From NCBI RefSeq assembly GCF_002813135.1, contig NZ_PHTY01000001.1, positions 119,501 through 183,500 of the forward strand: a stretch of 64,000 bases of DNA. Direction: 5' to 3'. Made by a program: the position numbers and the translations under genes. Source of the DNA: Ulvibacter sp. MAR_2010_11. GTDB lineage: Bacteria; Bacteroidota; Bacteroidia; Flavobacteriales; Flavobacteriaceae. This document shows, one piece after another, positions 25,021 through 33,992 of the stretch (the first letter of the stretch is position 1; every line of letters begins with the position of its first letter). Below the pieces are notes generated by a model. The model was not told the origin of the DNA. It did not search any database and worked only from the letters and a program-made list of their open reading frames with translations.

Positions 25021-25935
25021 GTGAATTTTAAAGAAATAATTCAAGAGATTTACCTGAAAATTAAACCGATCGAAGATAATGGGCAATTGGCATCTTATAT
25101 TCCTGAATTAGCCAATGTTAATCCGGAAAATTTTGGAATACATATTTCGACACTTGACCGCGTTGATTTTGGCATTGGGAATTGTTACGATAAATTCTCT
25201 ATTCAGAGTATAGCGAAAGTACTTTCATTGTGTCTGGCCTATCGCATTGTGGGTGAAAACTTGTGGGAAAGAGTTGGGGTTGAACCTTCGGGAACCTCCT
25301 TTAATTCACTTGTCCAGCTCGAAACCGATAATGGGATCCCCAGAAACCCATTTATAAATGCCGGAGCCATCGTCATTTCGGATATTCTTATTAGTAATTT
25401 GGAAAACCCAAAGGAAGATTTCTTAGCTTTTGTTAGAAGTCTTTCTAGCAATTCAGAATTAAATTATTCGAGAAAAATAGCCGCATCAGAAAAAACCGTA
25501 GGATTTCGAAACACTGCCTTATGTAATTTTATAAAGTCCTTTGGAAATATAGAAAATGATCCTTCAGAGGTTTTAGATTTCTATTTTGACCTTTGCTCTC
25601 TTGAGATGAATTGCAAAGAACTTTCGGCCTTGTTTCTATTCTTAGCTAACGACGGAAAAAATATAGTTGACAACAATCAGATTTTAACCAAAAGTCAAAC
25701 TAAAAGAATAAATGCCCTAATGCTAACCTGCGGCTTTTACGACGAATCGGGGGATTTCGCTTTTAAAGTGGGAGTTCCCGGAAAGAGCGGCGTGGGTGGA
25801 GGAATTGTAGCCGTACATCCCAATCAATATTCAATTGCGGTTTGGAGCCCTAAGTTGAATGAAAAAGGAAATTCATATAAAGGAATGCGGTTTCTTGAAG
25901 AGTTTACTACAAGATCCGGCTTATCAATATTCTAA
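25021..25935 (+). CDS. glsA: Glutaminase
   Basis: A 304-residue serine-dependent glutaminase (EC 3.5.1.2) that hydrolyses glutamine to glutamate and ammonia. The beta-lactamase-like catalytic motif Ser63-x-x-Lys66 is in KFSIQSIAKV. NPFINAGAI (about 109-117) and the late GVPGKSGVGGGI are diagnostic. The length is normal. The GTG start is the first in frame that gives the usual N-terminus. Ammonia release next to a proton antiporter could reflect acid or osmotic stress response, but that is inference. Confidence 0.93.
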   Translation: MNFKEIIQEIYLKIKPIEDNGQLASYIPELANVNPENFGIHISTLDRVDFGIGNCYDKFSIQSIAKVLSLCLAYRIVGENLWERVGVEPSGTSFNSLVQLETDNGIPRNPFINAGAIVISDILISNLENPKEDFLAFVRSLSSNSELNYSRKIAASEKTVGFRNTALCNFIKSFGNIENDPSEVLDFYFDLCSLEMNCKELSALFLFLANDGKNIVDNNQILTKSQTKRINALMLTCGFYDESGDFAFKVGVPGKSGVGGGIVAVHPNQYSIAVWSPKLNEKGNSYKGMRFLEEFTTRSGLSIF

Positions 25936-26037
25936 AATAAAATTGATCAAGTTTTGGCTTGTAGTAGTTTTAAACTATATACAAAAACCGGATTTATACA
26001 AAAAATACTACTTTTAAGATATTGAAAAAATAGTAAA

Positions 26038-27174
26038 ATGAAGCAAATCGTAATTTTTATAGTTTTAATAAGTTCTTTAGGATTTTCTCAAACCACCAAT
26101 GAGCTTGAAGTTCAAATAAAAGGGCTTTTATATGATTATGGAACCTTTATGGTTGAAGGAACAAACACCTCTTCAAATCAGCAAAAGGTTTGCAGTGTCA
26201 CCTTCAATAATCGTGTGGTGTCGATTAAACTCACACATTCTAACCATCCAACAGCAATTCAGATTGCCAATGCTTCAGACCCGTGGAATTCGGTTGTCGA
26301 TTCAGGAATGTATGTACAAGAATATACGTTTAACATAGATAACCTAAAACATTTTGACAATGGCACCTTTATACGCTTATTGCAACAGGTCGATAAACAT
26401 TCCACCACACTTTATGTCAAAGCCGCTGCAACCTACAAGGCATACTATGTAGGAGAATCACATCATAAAAATGACGTGAACAAGAAAGTAAAGGTGTATG
26501 CTTCAGCATTTGACAACATTCCATTATATAACAAACCGGGAGCGGAAGGGCTTATGAAATCCATCTCACGAGATTTGATACAAATTCCGGTAAAACCTAT
26601 TGCTTATGACCAGGATTGGTTTAAAAACACCTTAAATCGGCTATTCACCAAATATTTAACTCGGAATACCGATATCACTTACGAATATGGAGAGAATGGT
26701 ACAACAACTTCTATGACCCATTGGCAGAATGGCCTAAGACACGGCCAACAAATTTTCTTTTATGAAAGTGGCGGACCCAAACTTGTTGAAACGTGGATGA
26801 ACGGAAAGCGAACAGGTTTTTTAGATCAATTCCTTTCAGATGGGACACAAATTTTAAAAAATGGTAATGGGGTACACATGACATTCCATAAAAATGGTGT
26901 AAAAGAATATGAAGCAGAATATATTGAAGGTAAAAGAGCCGGAAAAGCAAGCTGGTATTATGATAACGGACAAGTGATAGAATCGGCAATTTATAAATAT
27001 AACCCTGAGGACCATCAAGGATTTCGGTGGGAAATAGTGTCTTCATTTCATAAAGACGGCACTCCACGCGACAAAGGCACTCTTAAAGAAGGGAATGGCA
27101 CATGGTTTTTATATGGAGATAATGGAAAGTTAGAAGAAGTACTTCAATATAAAAATGGTATCCAGGTGAAATAA
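26038..27174 (+). CDS. Secreted MORN-variant repeat protein
   Basis: 378 residues with a signal peptide ending GFSQ. Residues 20-200 form a domain without a recognised family, rich in beta strands. From about 215 a series of MORN-variant/YwqK-type repeats appears: ITYEYGENGTTTSMTHWQNG, RHGQQIFFYESGGPKLVETW, GVHMTFHKNGVKEYEAEYIE, KASWYYDNGQ and GTWFLYGDNGKLEEVLQY. Such repeats are common in Bacteroidetes exported proteins and probably mediate binding. Antitoxin labels given to related proteins rest on weak grounds. Confidence 0.8.
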   Translation: MKQIVIFIVLISSLGFSQTTNELEVQIKGLLYDYGTFMVEGTNTSSNQQKVCSVTFNNRVVSIKLTHSNHPTAIQIANASDPWNSVVDSGMYVQEYTFNIDNLKHFDNGTFIRLLQQVDKHSTTLYVKAAATYKAYYVGESHHKNDVNKKVKVYASAFDNIPLYNKPGAEGLMKSISRDLIQIPVKPIAYDQDWFKNTLNRLFTKYLTRNTDITYEYGENGTTTSMTHWQNGLRHGQQIFFYESGGPKLVETWMNGKRTGFLDQFLSDGTQILKNGNGVHMTFHKNGVKEYEAEYIEGKRAGKASWYYDNGQVIESAIYKYNPEDHQGFRWEIVSSFHKDGTPRDKGTLKEGNGTWFLYGDNGKLEEVLQYKNGIQVK

Positions 27175-27176
27175 AA

Positions 27177-27312
27177 TCCTCATGAAACAATTGCCCTTTA
27201 TTCGCATAGCGATTGTCATCAATAGTGTAATCTTCAAAAAACCTTGACCCCCCAATCTTCGCACCTAAGGCAATAGTTGCAATGGAAAATGACCAGGCAT
27301 TCTAAACTTATA
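27177..27312 (-). pseudogene. Possible minus-strand coding remnant
   Basis: Read on the - strand, this gap gives an uninterrupted NAWSFSIATIALGAKIGG then SRFFEDYTIDDNRYANKGQL, with protein-like composition. No start is seen, and the frame runs into the MORN gene antisense. The family is not recognised. It may be a vestige of an older gene replaced by the present + strand genes. Confidence 0.3.
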
Positions 27313-27411
27313 TATACATTTTTAAATTATTAATAAATGAAAAATGGGGCACACTTTTTGCTCATATAGTACTCATTACTAGTTAACTAAATAATTTAAA
27401 CCTTAGAAATT

Positions 27412-28173
27412 ATGAAAACTACCATCATTACAATAGCTCTCGTTGCTATTTCAACTATCTCATGTCAATTGGCAGCTCAAGAAGTAGCCGCAAAATCTGT
27501 GGGATACGACTTACAAAAAAATATAAAGTGTCGAGTAATCCCTACCGAAACCGGATTTTCAGTTGCTTTTGAATATGATACAAAAGCAACACAAGAGGAT
27601 AAGGTTGCTCAGGCATCCGGGAAAAAAGGATACGATTATTACAAGGCTAAGTCCGAGTTCACTGTAAATTTATCAGACAACACCGTCACTGAAGTAGTGA
27701 GCCCCAGAGATGCCGCCAGTGGGTTGCCAAGCGGAAAAAGACAACACAAGCCATTGACAATAACCAAAGAAATGGACAAGAGCACCCCTGTAATTTATAA
27801 TAAAGTCTCAAGTGCGGGAGCAACTACCGATGGTGTGGCAACAACAAATAAAGGCTTAGGCACAGGAAAAGTGAATATGCAGGATATGAGTTTTACAAAA
27901 AGATGCGCAGATCTTACAACTGTTTACCCTGTTGTGGATGGTGTAAGCATTATACCCGTTGATGATTGCCCAAACGGAAGAGGAAAGATAATTTGGACAT
28001 GGGCTGATGGAACTTTAGAGAGTTCGGATGATTGGACTACCAATAAGCGAGCGCAGCCAACTCATACAATTGAGTTTATTATGGATATTCAAGACGGAGT
28101 ATGTACCGCGATGGCCATTAATGAAAAGGGATTACCCGGAGAAAAACCGAAAAAAACCAAACCAAAAAATTAA
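27412..28173 (+). CDS. Secreted protein with an Hcp-like motif
   Basis: 253 residues with a signal peptide (lipobox-like ISCQ or cleavage near AAQ). The middle, about residues 98-135, reads SPRDAASGLPSGKRQHKPLT, then ITKEMDKSTPVIYNKVSSAG. It closely resembles the SGxPSGxRxHKP...K..P..YN..SSG segment of Hcp tube proteins of type VI secretion. The rest is not recognisable and is longer than Hcp, and no other secretion genes are nearby. The C-terminus ends in a Lys/Pro-rich tail. The role is unknown. Confidence 0.6.
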   Translation: MKTTIITIALVAISTISCQLAAQEVAAKSVGYDLQKNIKCRVIPTETGFSVAFEYDTKATQEDKVAQASGKKGYDYYKAKSEFTVNLSDNTVTEVVSPRDAASGLPSGKRQHKPLTITKEMDKSTPVIYNKVSSAGATTDGVATTNKGLGTGKVNMQDMSFTKRCADLTTVYPVVDGVSIIPVDDCPNGRGKIIWTWADGTLESSDDWTTNKRAQPTHTIEFIMDIQDGVCTAMAINEKGLPGEKPKKTKPKN

Positions 28174-28219
28174 GATTAATTTTCAGCCAGGCAACATGCC
28201 TGAAATGTAGTCACTTTAA

Positions 28220-28245
28220 GAATCCAACGAATTATCGTAGGATTC
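28220..28245 (+). terminator. Imperfect hairpin after the Hcp-like gene
   Basis: GAATCC and GGATTC enclose ACGA-ATTA-TCGT. Only a weak T-run (GGTTTT) follows. It could act as a terminator or be a remnant repeat. Confidence 0.3.
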
Positions 28246-28292
28246 AGATTGGTTTTGCGTCACATATTAGAAAATTGTATGCATTCTATTGT

Positions 28293-28300
28293 TATATTTG
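28293..28300 (+). promoter_or_regulatory. -7 promoter element TATATTTG
   Basis: An exact TAnnTTTG match 37 bases before the Crp-like gene, with a TTG at 28275-28277 upstream at slightly short spacing (15 bases). A plausible Bacteroidetes promoter. Confidence 0.45.
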
Positions 28301-28337
28301 ATCTTACCAATTGATAGGATAAGACAATCATTAATGT

Positions 28338-28925
28338 ATGAGTGACTGCACGAGCATACTTATAGATTATTTCAATCGTCATATTCCGCTAAATAAAGAG
28401 GAAGAAGCAGCTGTTAAGGTCCTTTTTAAAGAACGGAGAATACGAAAGCGACACTATCTGCTACAAGAAGGAGATATATGTGTAAACAATAGTTTTGTGG
28501 TAAGTGGGTGCTTCCGAATGTTTATGGTGGACAAAAACGGGAAAGAACATAACCTGCAATTTTCCACTGAAGATTGGTGGATTTCCGATTTATACAGCCT
28601 GTTCAAAAGAGAGCCCAGTAAACTATATATAGAAGCTCTCGAAAATTCAATTATTCTATATACAACAATCGATGAACTCCTTCAATTGTTTGAAGACTAC
28701 CCTACTTTCAGCCATATATTCAGAATTCTTACACAAAATGCATTAGCCAGCCAACAGCAACGTATTTTACAGTATGTTAGCTCCACTGCCGAAGAACGCT
28801 ATCTTTGTTTTGCTCAAAAAAGACCTGAACTCTTACATAGAATTTCGAGCGTACAAATCGCTTCGTATTTAGGGGTAACACCCGAATTTCTAAGTACTAT
28901 TAGAAAGAAAATTGCAAAATCTTAA
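28338..28925 (+). CDS. Crp/Fnr-family transcriptional regulator
   Basis: 195 residues. The N-terminal cyclic-nucleotide-binding-like domain (RHYLLQEGDICVNNSFVVSG) and C-terminal winged helix (SVQIASYLGVTPEFLSTIRK) are typical of the Bacteroidetes Crp group that usually lacks a real cAMP site. It has no Fe-S cysteine cluster like FNR. It is followed by an O-acetylation-type gene pair, which it might control. A paralogue of similar length lies at 33993. Confidence 0.88.
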   Translation: MSDCTSILIDYFNRHIPLNKEEEAAVKVLFKERRIRKRHYLLQEGDICVNNSFVVSGCFRMFMVDKNGKEHNLQFSTEDWWISDLYSLFKREPSKLYIEALENSIILYTTIDELLQLFEDYPTFSHIFRILTQNALASQQQRILQYVSSTAEERYLCFAQKRPELLHRISSVQIASYLGVTPEFLSTIRKKIAKS

Positions 28926-29043
28926 TCTATCTTAAGAATTTCTCTTAAAGCACTTTAATGTTTTTTCTTAAAGTACATTATAAGCGCAAACATTCTATTC
29001 TCCTCAATTTTGCGCCGTTAAAATTCACTTTAAGATCAACAAT

Positions 29044-30108
29044 ATGAAAACACAGGAAATAGCAAAAATGAAGCTAAGTACTTTATTGATTGCAATAGGC
29101 TTTGCAATCGTTTCCCTAACTACATGGGAAATTTATTGTCGCACGATGCAATATCAGGTTGCCCCTAATGACGACCAGGATTTATGGGTTCACCATAGAG
29201 CAAAACTTGACAAGCTAAAAAATGATGACGTCGTAATTATCGGCTCCTCGAGAGTGATGTTCAACTTCCAGTTGGATGAATGGGAAAAAGTCAGCGGAAA
29301 GAAGCCGGTAAATATTGCCGCTGCAGGATCAACCGTGTTACCCGTGCTCGAAGATGTAGTAGAGAACAGCGACTTTAACGGAACACTAATAATTGGGGTA
29401 ACACCTCCTCTTTACTGGGTCCCACAATCGATGGATGTACTCCCGTATGCCAGAATTCAAAAATGGGTAAACCACTATCACGATCAAACCCATGCTGAAA
29501 GTTTCAATCATTTTATTTCGAAAAATGGTCCGCAAAAAGCCTTTTCATTCTTAACTGCCTCTAACGAGAATTTTTATAATGAACTGGATTTAAGATCCCT
29601 TATTCAACGAATTCCCACTCCGGCACGAATTCCGGGTCCCCCACCATTCCCTATTCTTTATCAGGTTGATGATAACCGAAATGTCAATCTTATGCCTCAA
29701 GTTACCACAGACGAAAACTATGTGAGCGAAATCACCGACTTTTGGTCGTTTATATTTGAACCGCCAAAAGATCCGAACGTCACTTTGGAAATGATAGAGG
29801 GCAACCGAAGACACATCATTGACAAGTCGGCACAATTGTTAGCAAAATTCAAAGAAAGGGGCGGAAAGGTCATCCTGGTGAGATGTCCGTCGCAAAATAA
29901 AGTGAGAGAAATCGAAAGGACTGTCTACCCAAGAGCATCCTATTGGGATGCCCTGGTAAAAGCCGTGAATGCTCCTGCTTATCACTTCGAAGATTACCCT
30001 TTTATGAATAAATATGAGCTTCCTGAGTGGTCACACCTTGCAACTCCCGATGCAAAATCTTTTACCATAGATTTTGTCAACCAACTGAAAAAAGACAACC
30101 TCCTTTAA
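29044..30108 (+). CDS. SGNH-like protein partnered with MBOAT
   Basis: 354 residues with one N-terminal membrane anchor (about 10-30). An SGNH/GDSL-type esterase/acyltransferase fold is suggested by VVIIGSSRVMF (Ser68 in GSSR), NIAAAGST and LIIGVTPP, with a late catalytic-type His in EWSHLATPDA (about residue 331). Its position, 24 bases before an MBOAT gene, matches AlgX/AlgJ- or DltD-like partners that receive acyl groups across the membrane. It probably transfers acetyl groups to an exported glycan. Confidence 0.75.
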   Translation: MKTQEIAKMKLSTLLIAIGFAIVSLTTWEIYCRTMQYQVAPNDDQDLWVHHRAKLDKLKNDDVVIIGSSRVMFNFQLDEWEKVSGKKPVNIAAAGSTVLPVLEDVVENSDFNGTLIIGVTPPLYWVPQSMDVLPYARIQKWVNHYHDQTHAESFNHFISKNGPQKAFSFLTASNENFYNELDLRSLIQRIPTPARIPGPPPFPILYQVDDNRNVNLMPQVTTDENYVSEITDFWSFIFEPPKDPNVTLEMIEGNRRHIIDKSAQLLAKFKERGGKVILVRCPSQNKVREIERTVYPRASYWDALVKAVNAPAYHFEDYPFMNKYELPEWSHLATPDAKSFTIDFVNQLKKDNLL

Positions 30109-30132
30109 TCACTATTTAAAATATTCATCATC

Positions 30133-31542
30133 ATGTTATTTAATTCGATCGGATTCATCGTATTTTTTATCGCAGTTCTTGCGCTTTATTACTCTCCTAT
30201 AACCTGGAAAGGCAAAAAAACAATGCTACTTGGGACAAGTTACATCTTCTACGGATTATGGAACCCACCTTTAATAGTACTGCTATGGATTTCTACTATG
30301 GTAGACTGGACAACCGGAAACAGGCTTCATAAGGAGGATTCAGCCTCAAAACGCAAAATGTGGTTGCTGTTAAGTATGGTAGTTAATCTTGGGTTTCTAG
30401 CCTTCTTTAAATATGGAGGATTCCTTCTTGAAAACTTTAGCCTACTTGTAAATAGTCTTGGAATTAATTATAATCCGGCAAAACCCGATATTTTATTGCC
30501 GATGGGAATTTCTTTCTACACTTTCCAAACAATGTCTTATACCATTGATATTTACAACAAAAAAATAAAACCGGCAAAAAGCTTCCTGGATTTCGCCTTG
30601 TATGTTACGTTTTTCCCGCAATTAGTTGCCGGGCCAATTGTGAGAGCAAAGGGACTTTTAAACCAGTTCAAAAAACCTAAGAAGGCCACCAGAGATCAAT
30701 TTATTTGGGGAGCATTCCTCCTTACTTTGGGACTCTTCCAAAAAGTGGTATTGGCCGATACCTTATTGGCACCAACAGCCGATACTGTTTTCAAAACCCC
30801 TTATGGATTAGCAAGCATTGATGCGTGGAGCGGAGTGCTGGCGTTCTCGGGACAAATATTCTTCGACTTTGCCGGCTATTCTACAAGTGCAATCGGGATT
30901 GCTATGATGTTAGGGTTTTTTCTGCCCCACAACTTCTTGTACCCTTATGCCTCGATTGGCTTTTCCGACTTATGGAGAAGATGGCATATTTCGTTATCTA
31001 CCTGGTTAAGGGACTACCTTTACATCCCCATGGGAGGTAATCAGAAAGGTTTGGTAAGAACCTATGTTTTCCTAATGATTACTATGCTTTTGGGCGGATT
31101 ATGGCACGGTGCAGCATGGACATTCGTCGCCTGGGGTGCCTTGCACGGTTTCTATCTTATAGTGGAACGAATCCTGAAAAACAATATTAGCATAAAAATC
31201 AACAGATTTACCGGAATTGCACTGGCGCTGCTAACATTTATATGTGTTAACATCGCATGGGTCTTTTTTAGAGCCAGCGATTTTCAGGCGGCAATTTCGA
31301 TACTGGCATCGATGTTTTCATTTAACTCAGGAGGTACCATGGTCATACAGTATCTCGATATTTATATAACCTTTATTGTAATTGGTCTCATGTTTATCTC
31401 TCATTGGGTGATGCGAAACAGGACTTTGGAATCCCAGGCAATAAAAAGACAACCCTTAATTGGTGTAGTCTGGGGCGTGATGTTGGTATTGCTTTTTATA
31501 GCACAAAGCAATGGTGAGCAGTTTATCTACTTTCAGTTTTGA
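30133..31542 (+). CDS. MBOAT-family O-acyltransferase (AlgI-like)
   Basis: A 469-residue polytopic membrane O-acyltransferase of the AlgI/DltB branch. Characteristic motifs are LLPMGISFYTFQTMSYTIDI, FPQLVAGPIVRA, DLWRRWHISLSTWLRDYLYI and the catalytic-histidine motif GGLWHGAAWTF (around residue 320). It moves acyl groups from a cytosolic donor across the membrane to a periplasmic partner, here likely the SGNH-like protein just upstream. The two genes form one operon, closed by a strong terminator at 31588. Confidence 0.93.
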   Translation: MLFNSIGFIVFFIAVLALYYSPITWKGKKTMLLGTSYIFYGLWNPPLIVLLWISTMVDWTTGNRLHKEDSASKRKMWLLLSMVVNLGFLAFFKYGGFLLENFSLLVNSLGINYNPAKPDILLPMGISFYTFQTMSYTIDIYNKKIKPAKSFLDFALYVTFFPQLVAGPIVRAKGLLNQFKKPKKATRDQFIWGAFLLTLGLFQKVVLADTLLAPTADTVFKTPYGLASIDAWSGVLAFSGQIFFDFAGYSTSAIGIAMMLGFFLPHNFLYPYASIGFSDLWRRWHISLSTWLRDYLYIPMGGNQKGLVRTYVFLMITMLLGGLWHGAAWTFVAWGALHGFYLIVERILKNNISIKINRFTGIALALLTFICVNIAWVFFRASDFQAAISILASMFSFNSGGTMVIQYLDIYITFIVIGLMFISHWVMRNRTLESQAIKRQPLIGVVWGVMLVLLFIAQSNGEQFIYFQF

Positions 31543-31587
31543 TCTAAGTGAATTAGTGTAACGTAATAGATAGGCATCATCATTAGG

Positions 31588-31618
31588 CCATCAGGTATCC
31601 TGATGGTCTTTTTGTTTT
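31588..31618 (+). terminator. Rho-independent terminator
   Basis: Perfect stem CCATCAGG-TAT-CCTGATGG followed by TCTTTTTGTTTTT. It ends the SGNH/MBOAT operon. The remaining gap to 31808 holds no ORF; a TATCTTGC string at 31779-31786 may be a -7 element. Confidence 0.85.
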
Positions 31619-31808
31619 TGGAAATTCCTAATTTAAATTAAATCGACGTTTGAAAAATCCAGGTAATGAAAAGTTGAAAACGAAAACCTTCTAAATTTCG
31701 GAGTAAAAGCCGGATAAAAAAATGGCTGGAATGGGGTTTTAAAAAGGTTGGTGCCGCTTTAAAAAATTCTAATTATTGTATCTTGCGGCCTACTAAAAGG
31801 TAGAAATT

Positions 31809-33653
31809 ATGGAGGCCAATAAAATACAAAATTACATTAAAGATGTATTAGCAAATATGCCGGAGGAGTGGTTGCGTTTAACAACTTACAGACTGGATAT
31901 TTACAACGAAGAATTGTCCAAAATTCAATTTTTAGAGCAGTTTGAAATCTTATTTGAAAACAATAATTCTGAAACATCAGCACTTGAGCAATTACCCACT
32001 GCGTACGACTATATTCGCTTAGGCCATCCATTGTCCTGTGTACTGGAATGGGTGATAGCAAAGCTAAATAACCTAAAACCGGGAAATGTAATCAGTTTTT
32101 CATCACAAACCACTCCTATTCTGGCAGTTCTCAGAAAAAATTTATTGGATAATAAAAACACCCAAATCGTATACGATGGTGAAGTACCTCCATTTTTCGA
32201 TGCTGAAATCATAAGAAGGGTGTATGGTTACAACTTTGATTTAAAGAAAGTTGAATCGGCTTCCGACATTTCAGCCTTTGACGGCAGCACAATTTTTATA
32301 TCAAAGCATAATGAAATTGCAGAGACACAACTCCATCCAAAAATTGATTTTTATATAAATACGCCTTCTCATTTGGGAAGTATTATAATCGTTAATGGGA
32401 AACAAAATGAAAGTTATAGTTCCGAAATTCAGCATGTGCGAAGAAGAGAAACCATTGCGATGACACCGGCCGATTGTCTTACGGCTTTGAGGTTGCTTAT
32501 TGACAAGCCATCTGATAACACCAAAGAAGATTCTTCAGAAAGAAACATAACATTGGTGTTAGATGCAATTAAAGCTATAACCGGTTCAAATACGAAGCCA
32601 CTGGTTGGTTCCAGCGGACTATCGATTCAATACGCGATTATGATGGGGCTAATTCACGATGCCCTGGAAAGACATAAAGGAAAGCGCATCAAATTTGTTG
32701 TACCGCCCAATTGTTACGGAGGGACTAATGATCAGGCAAGACGTGTTGCGGCTTGTATCGACAATGTGGAAGTGATGGATTTACCTGTGGATGGAGATAA
32801 TGATATGGTGCAGAGTATCGAAAGGGTTTTGACTGAAATTGCCAAGGAAGATGCCATCCCATACATCATCGCCGAAATTCCAACCAACCCTCGGGTAGAA
32901 GTTCCGGATTTAATAAAATTAAAAGATACGTTGCGCAAAGAACGCAAAACAAATAAGGGTGAAGTTGCTGTCGATCCCGTTTTTATTTTAGATCAAACCT
33001 TTTGTCCTAATGTTCACTTTTTGGGCGAAGGTGAAATTCTCTCGACTGTTAGAACCATCTCCTATGTGAGTGGCTCAAAGTTTCCCAGCGGTGGTCAATG
33101 TACTGCCGGCTATGTTGTAAGCAATGAAAAAACAGAAGCCTTGATGGAGAAGATAAATTTACATCTAAGACTTTGTGATAATGAGGCTACGGCGCTTCAA
33201 TTGGAAATTTTGGCGGAATCATTGCCCAGTATGAATCAACGAATTTTGGATGCTTATAAGAACACCCGCGAATTTGTAAACTTTATCAAGCAAACATTGC
33301 CCGAGGCGAAAATCAATTTTGTTTCAGAAGAACTGGCAAAACAAGGATTTACTCCATCAGTGTTTTCTTTAGATCTACCCACAAAGGGGAATACGGCCGA
33401 AGAAAAAGAAACTTATAAAAGAGCGCTAAATTATAAATTAATCAATTTAATGATTTCCAAAATCCCCAATGAAAGTAAATATTGCGTGAGCTACGGGCAG
33501 CTAAAAGGATGTTACTGGACCATACCTGCAACATCAACTCAAGGGACCACTAAGGAAGGCGACAAGGATTATATTGCCCGAGTGGCACTCTCTGCCAATA
33601 TGGATCTTGAACTTCATAAAAAAGTTTTTTTAGATTTCATTCGAAATAGTTGA
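31809..33653 (+). CDS. Long PLP-dependent Cys/Met-metabolism-type transferase
   Basis: 614 residues, much longer than the 380-400 of cystathionine gamma-synthase-like enzymes. The fold-type I PLP core occupies about residues 255-614. The cofactor lysine is probably in SYVSGSKFPSGGQCTAGYVV (about 410-429), and PPNCYGGTNDQARRVAACID and ILDQTFCPNVHF fit the PLP pocket. The N-terminal 250 residues (PTAYDYIRLGHPLSCVLEWV onward) form a separate domain without a recognised family. It is cytosolic. The substrate is unknown; sulfur amino acid metabolism is a guess from the core. Confidence 0.75.
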   Translation: MEANKIQNYIKDVLANMPEEWLRLTTYRLDIYNEELSKIQFLEQFEILFENNNSETSALEQLPTAYDYIRLGHPLSCVLEWVIAKLNNLKPGNVISFSSQTTPILAVLRKNLLDNKNTQIVYDGEVPPFFDAEIIRRVYGYNFDLKKVESASDISAFDGSTIFISKHNEIAETQLHPKIDFYINTPSHLGSIIIVNGKQNESYSSEIQHVRRRETIAMTPADCLTALRLLIDKPSDNTKEDSSERNITLVLDAIKAITGSNTKPLVGSSGLSIQYAIMMGLIHDALERHKGKRIKFVVPPNCYGGTNDQARRVAACIDNVEVMDLPVDGDNDMVQSIERVLTEIAKEDAIPYIIAEIPTNPRVEVPDLIKLKDTLRKERKTNKGEVAVDPVFILDQTFCPNVHFLGEGEILSTVRTISYVSGSKFPSGGQCTAGYVVSNEKTEALMEKINLHLRLCDNEATALQLEILAESLPSMNQRILDAYKNTREFVNFIKQTLPEAKINFVSEELAKQGFTPSVFSLDLPTKGNTAEEKETYKRALNYKLINLMISKIPNESKYCVSYGQLKGCYWTIPATSTQGTTKEGDKDYIARVALSANMDLELHKKVFLDFIRNS

Positions 33654-33992
33654 TGGATATGATGGGGTTAAGTTGCCGGTAGCTGTAATTATCCGGCGGG
33701 TCAAAATCAAATGTCCCATCTACATATGCTTGAAATGACCGCTAGTGATCTGAGTCTCTCTGCCTACATAATTTACAATTACATCGACAGAAGATTTCAG
33801 ATTATTTTTCCGACATAATGAAATAAAATCCAACCAAAATTACCTATGTACATATGCCTGTATGGTTTGTAATGCCTTTTTTTCATTTCCGAAAATATTC
33901 TTTTAATTATGTGGTTCGTCCCTAATCACTATCTTAGATTCCACGTATCGAATCTATAATCTTAACACTTGGTGTACCTAAACACATATTAA
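33654..33992. other. Intergenic region without recognised features
   Basis: 339 AT-rich bases with no ORF, terminator or spacer end. The string TAATCACTATCTTAGA (33926-33941) is shared in part with 18771-18785 and may be a promoter for the regulator that follows. Confidence 0.4.

Noticed and set aside
26038-27174. Toxin-antitoxin pair involving the MORN/YwqK-like protein
   Set aside because: The protein is exported, and no toxin-like small gene is adjacent; the antitoxin label in related annotations is not supported here.
27412-28173. A type VI secretion locus
   Set aside because: Only the Hcp-like motif is present; no sheath, baseplate, ClpV or spike genes are nearby.
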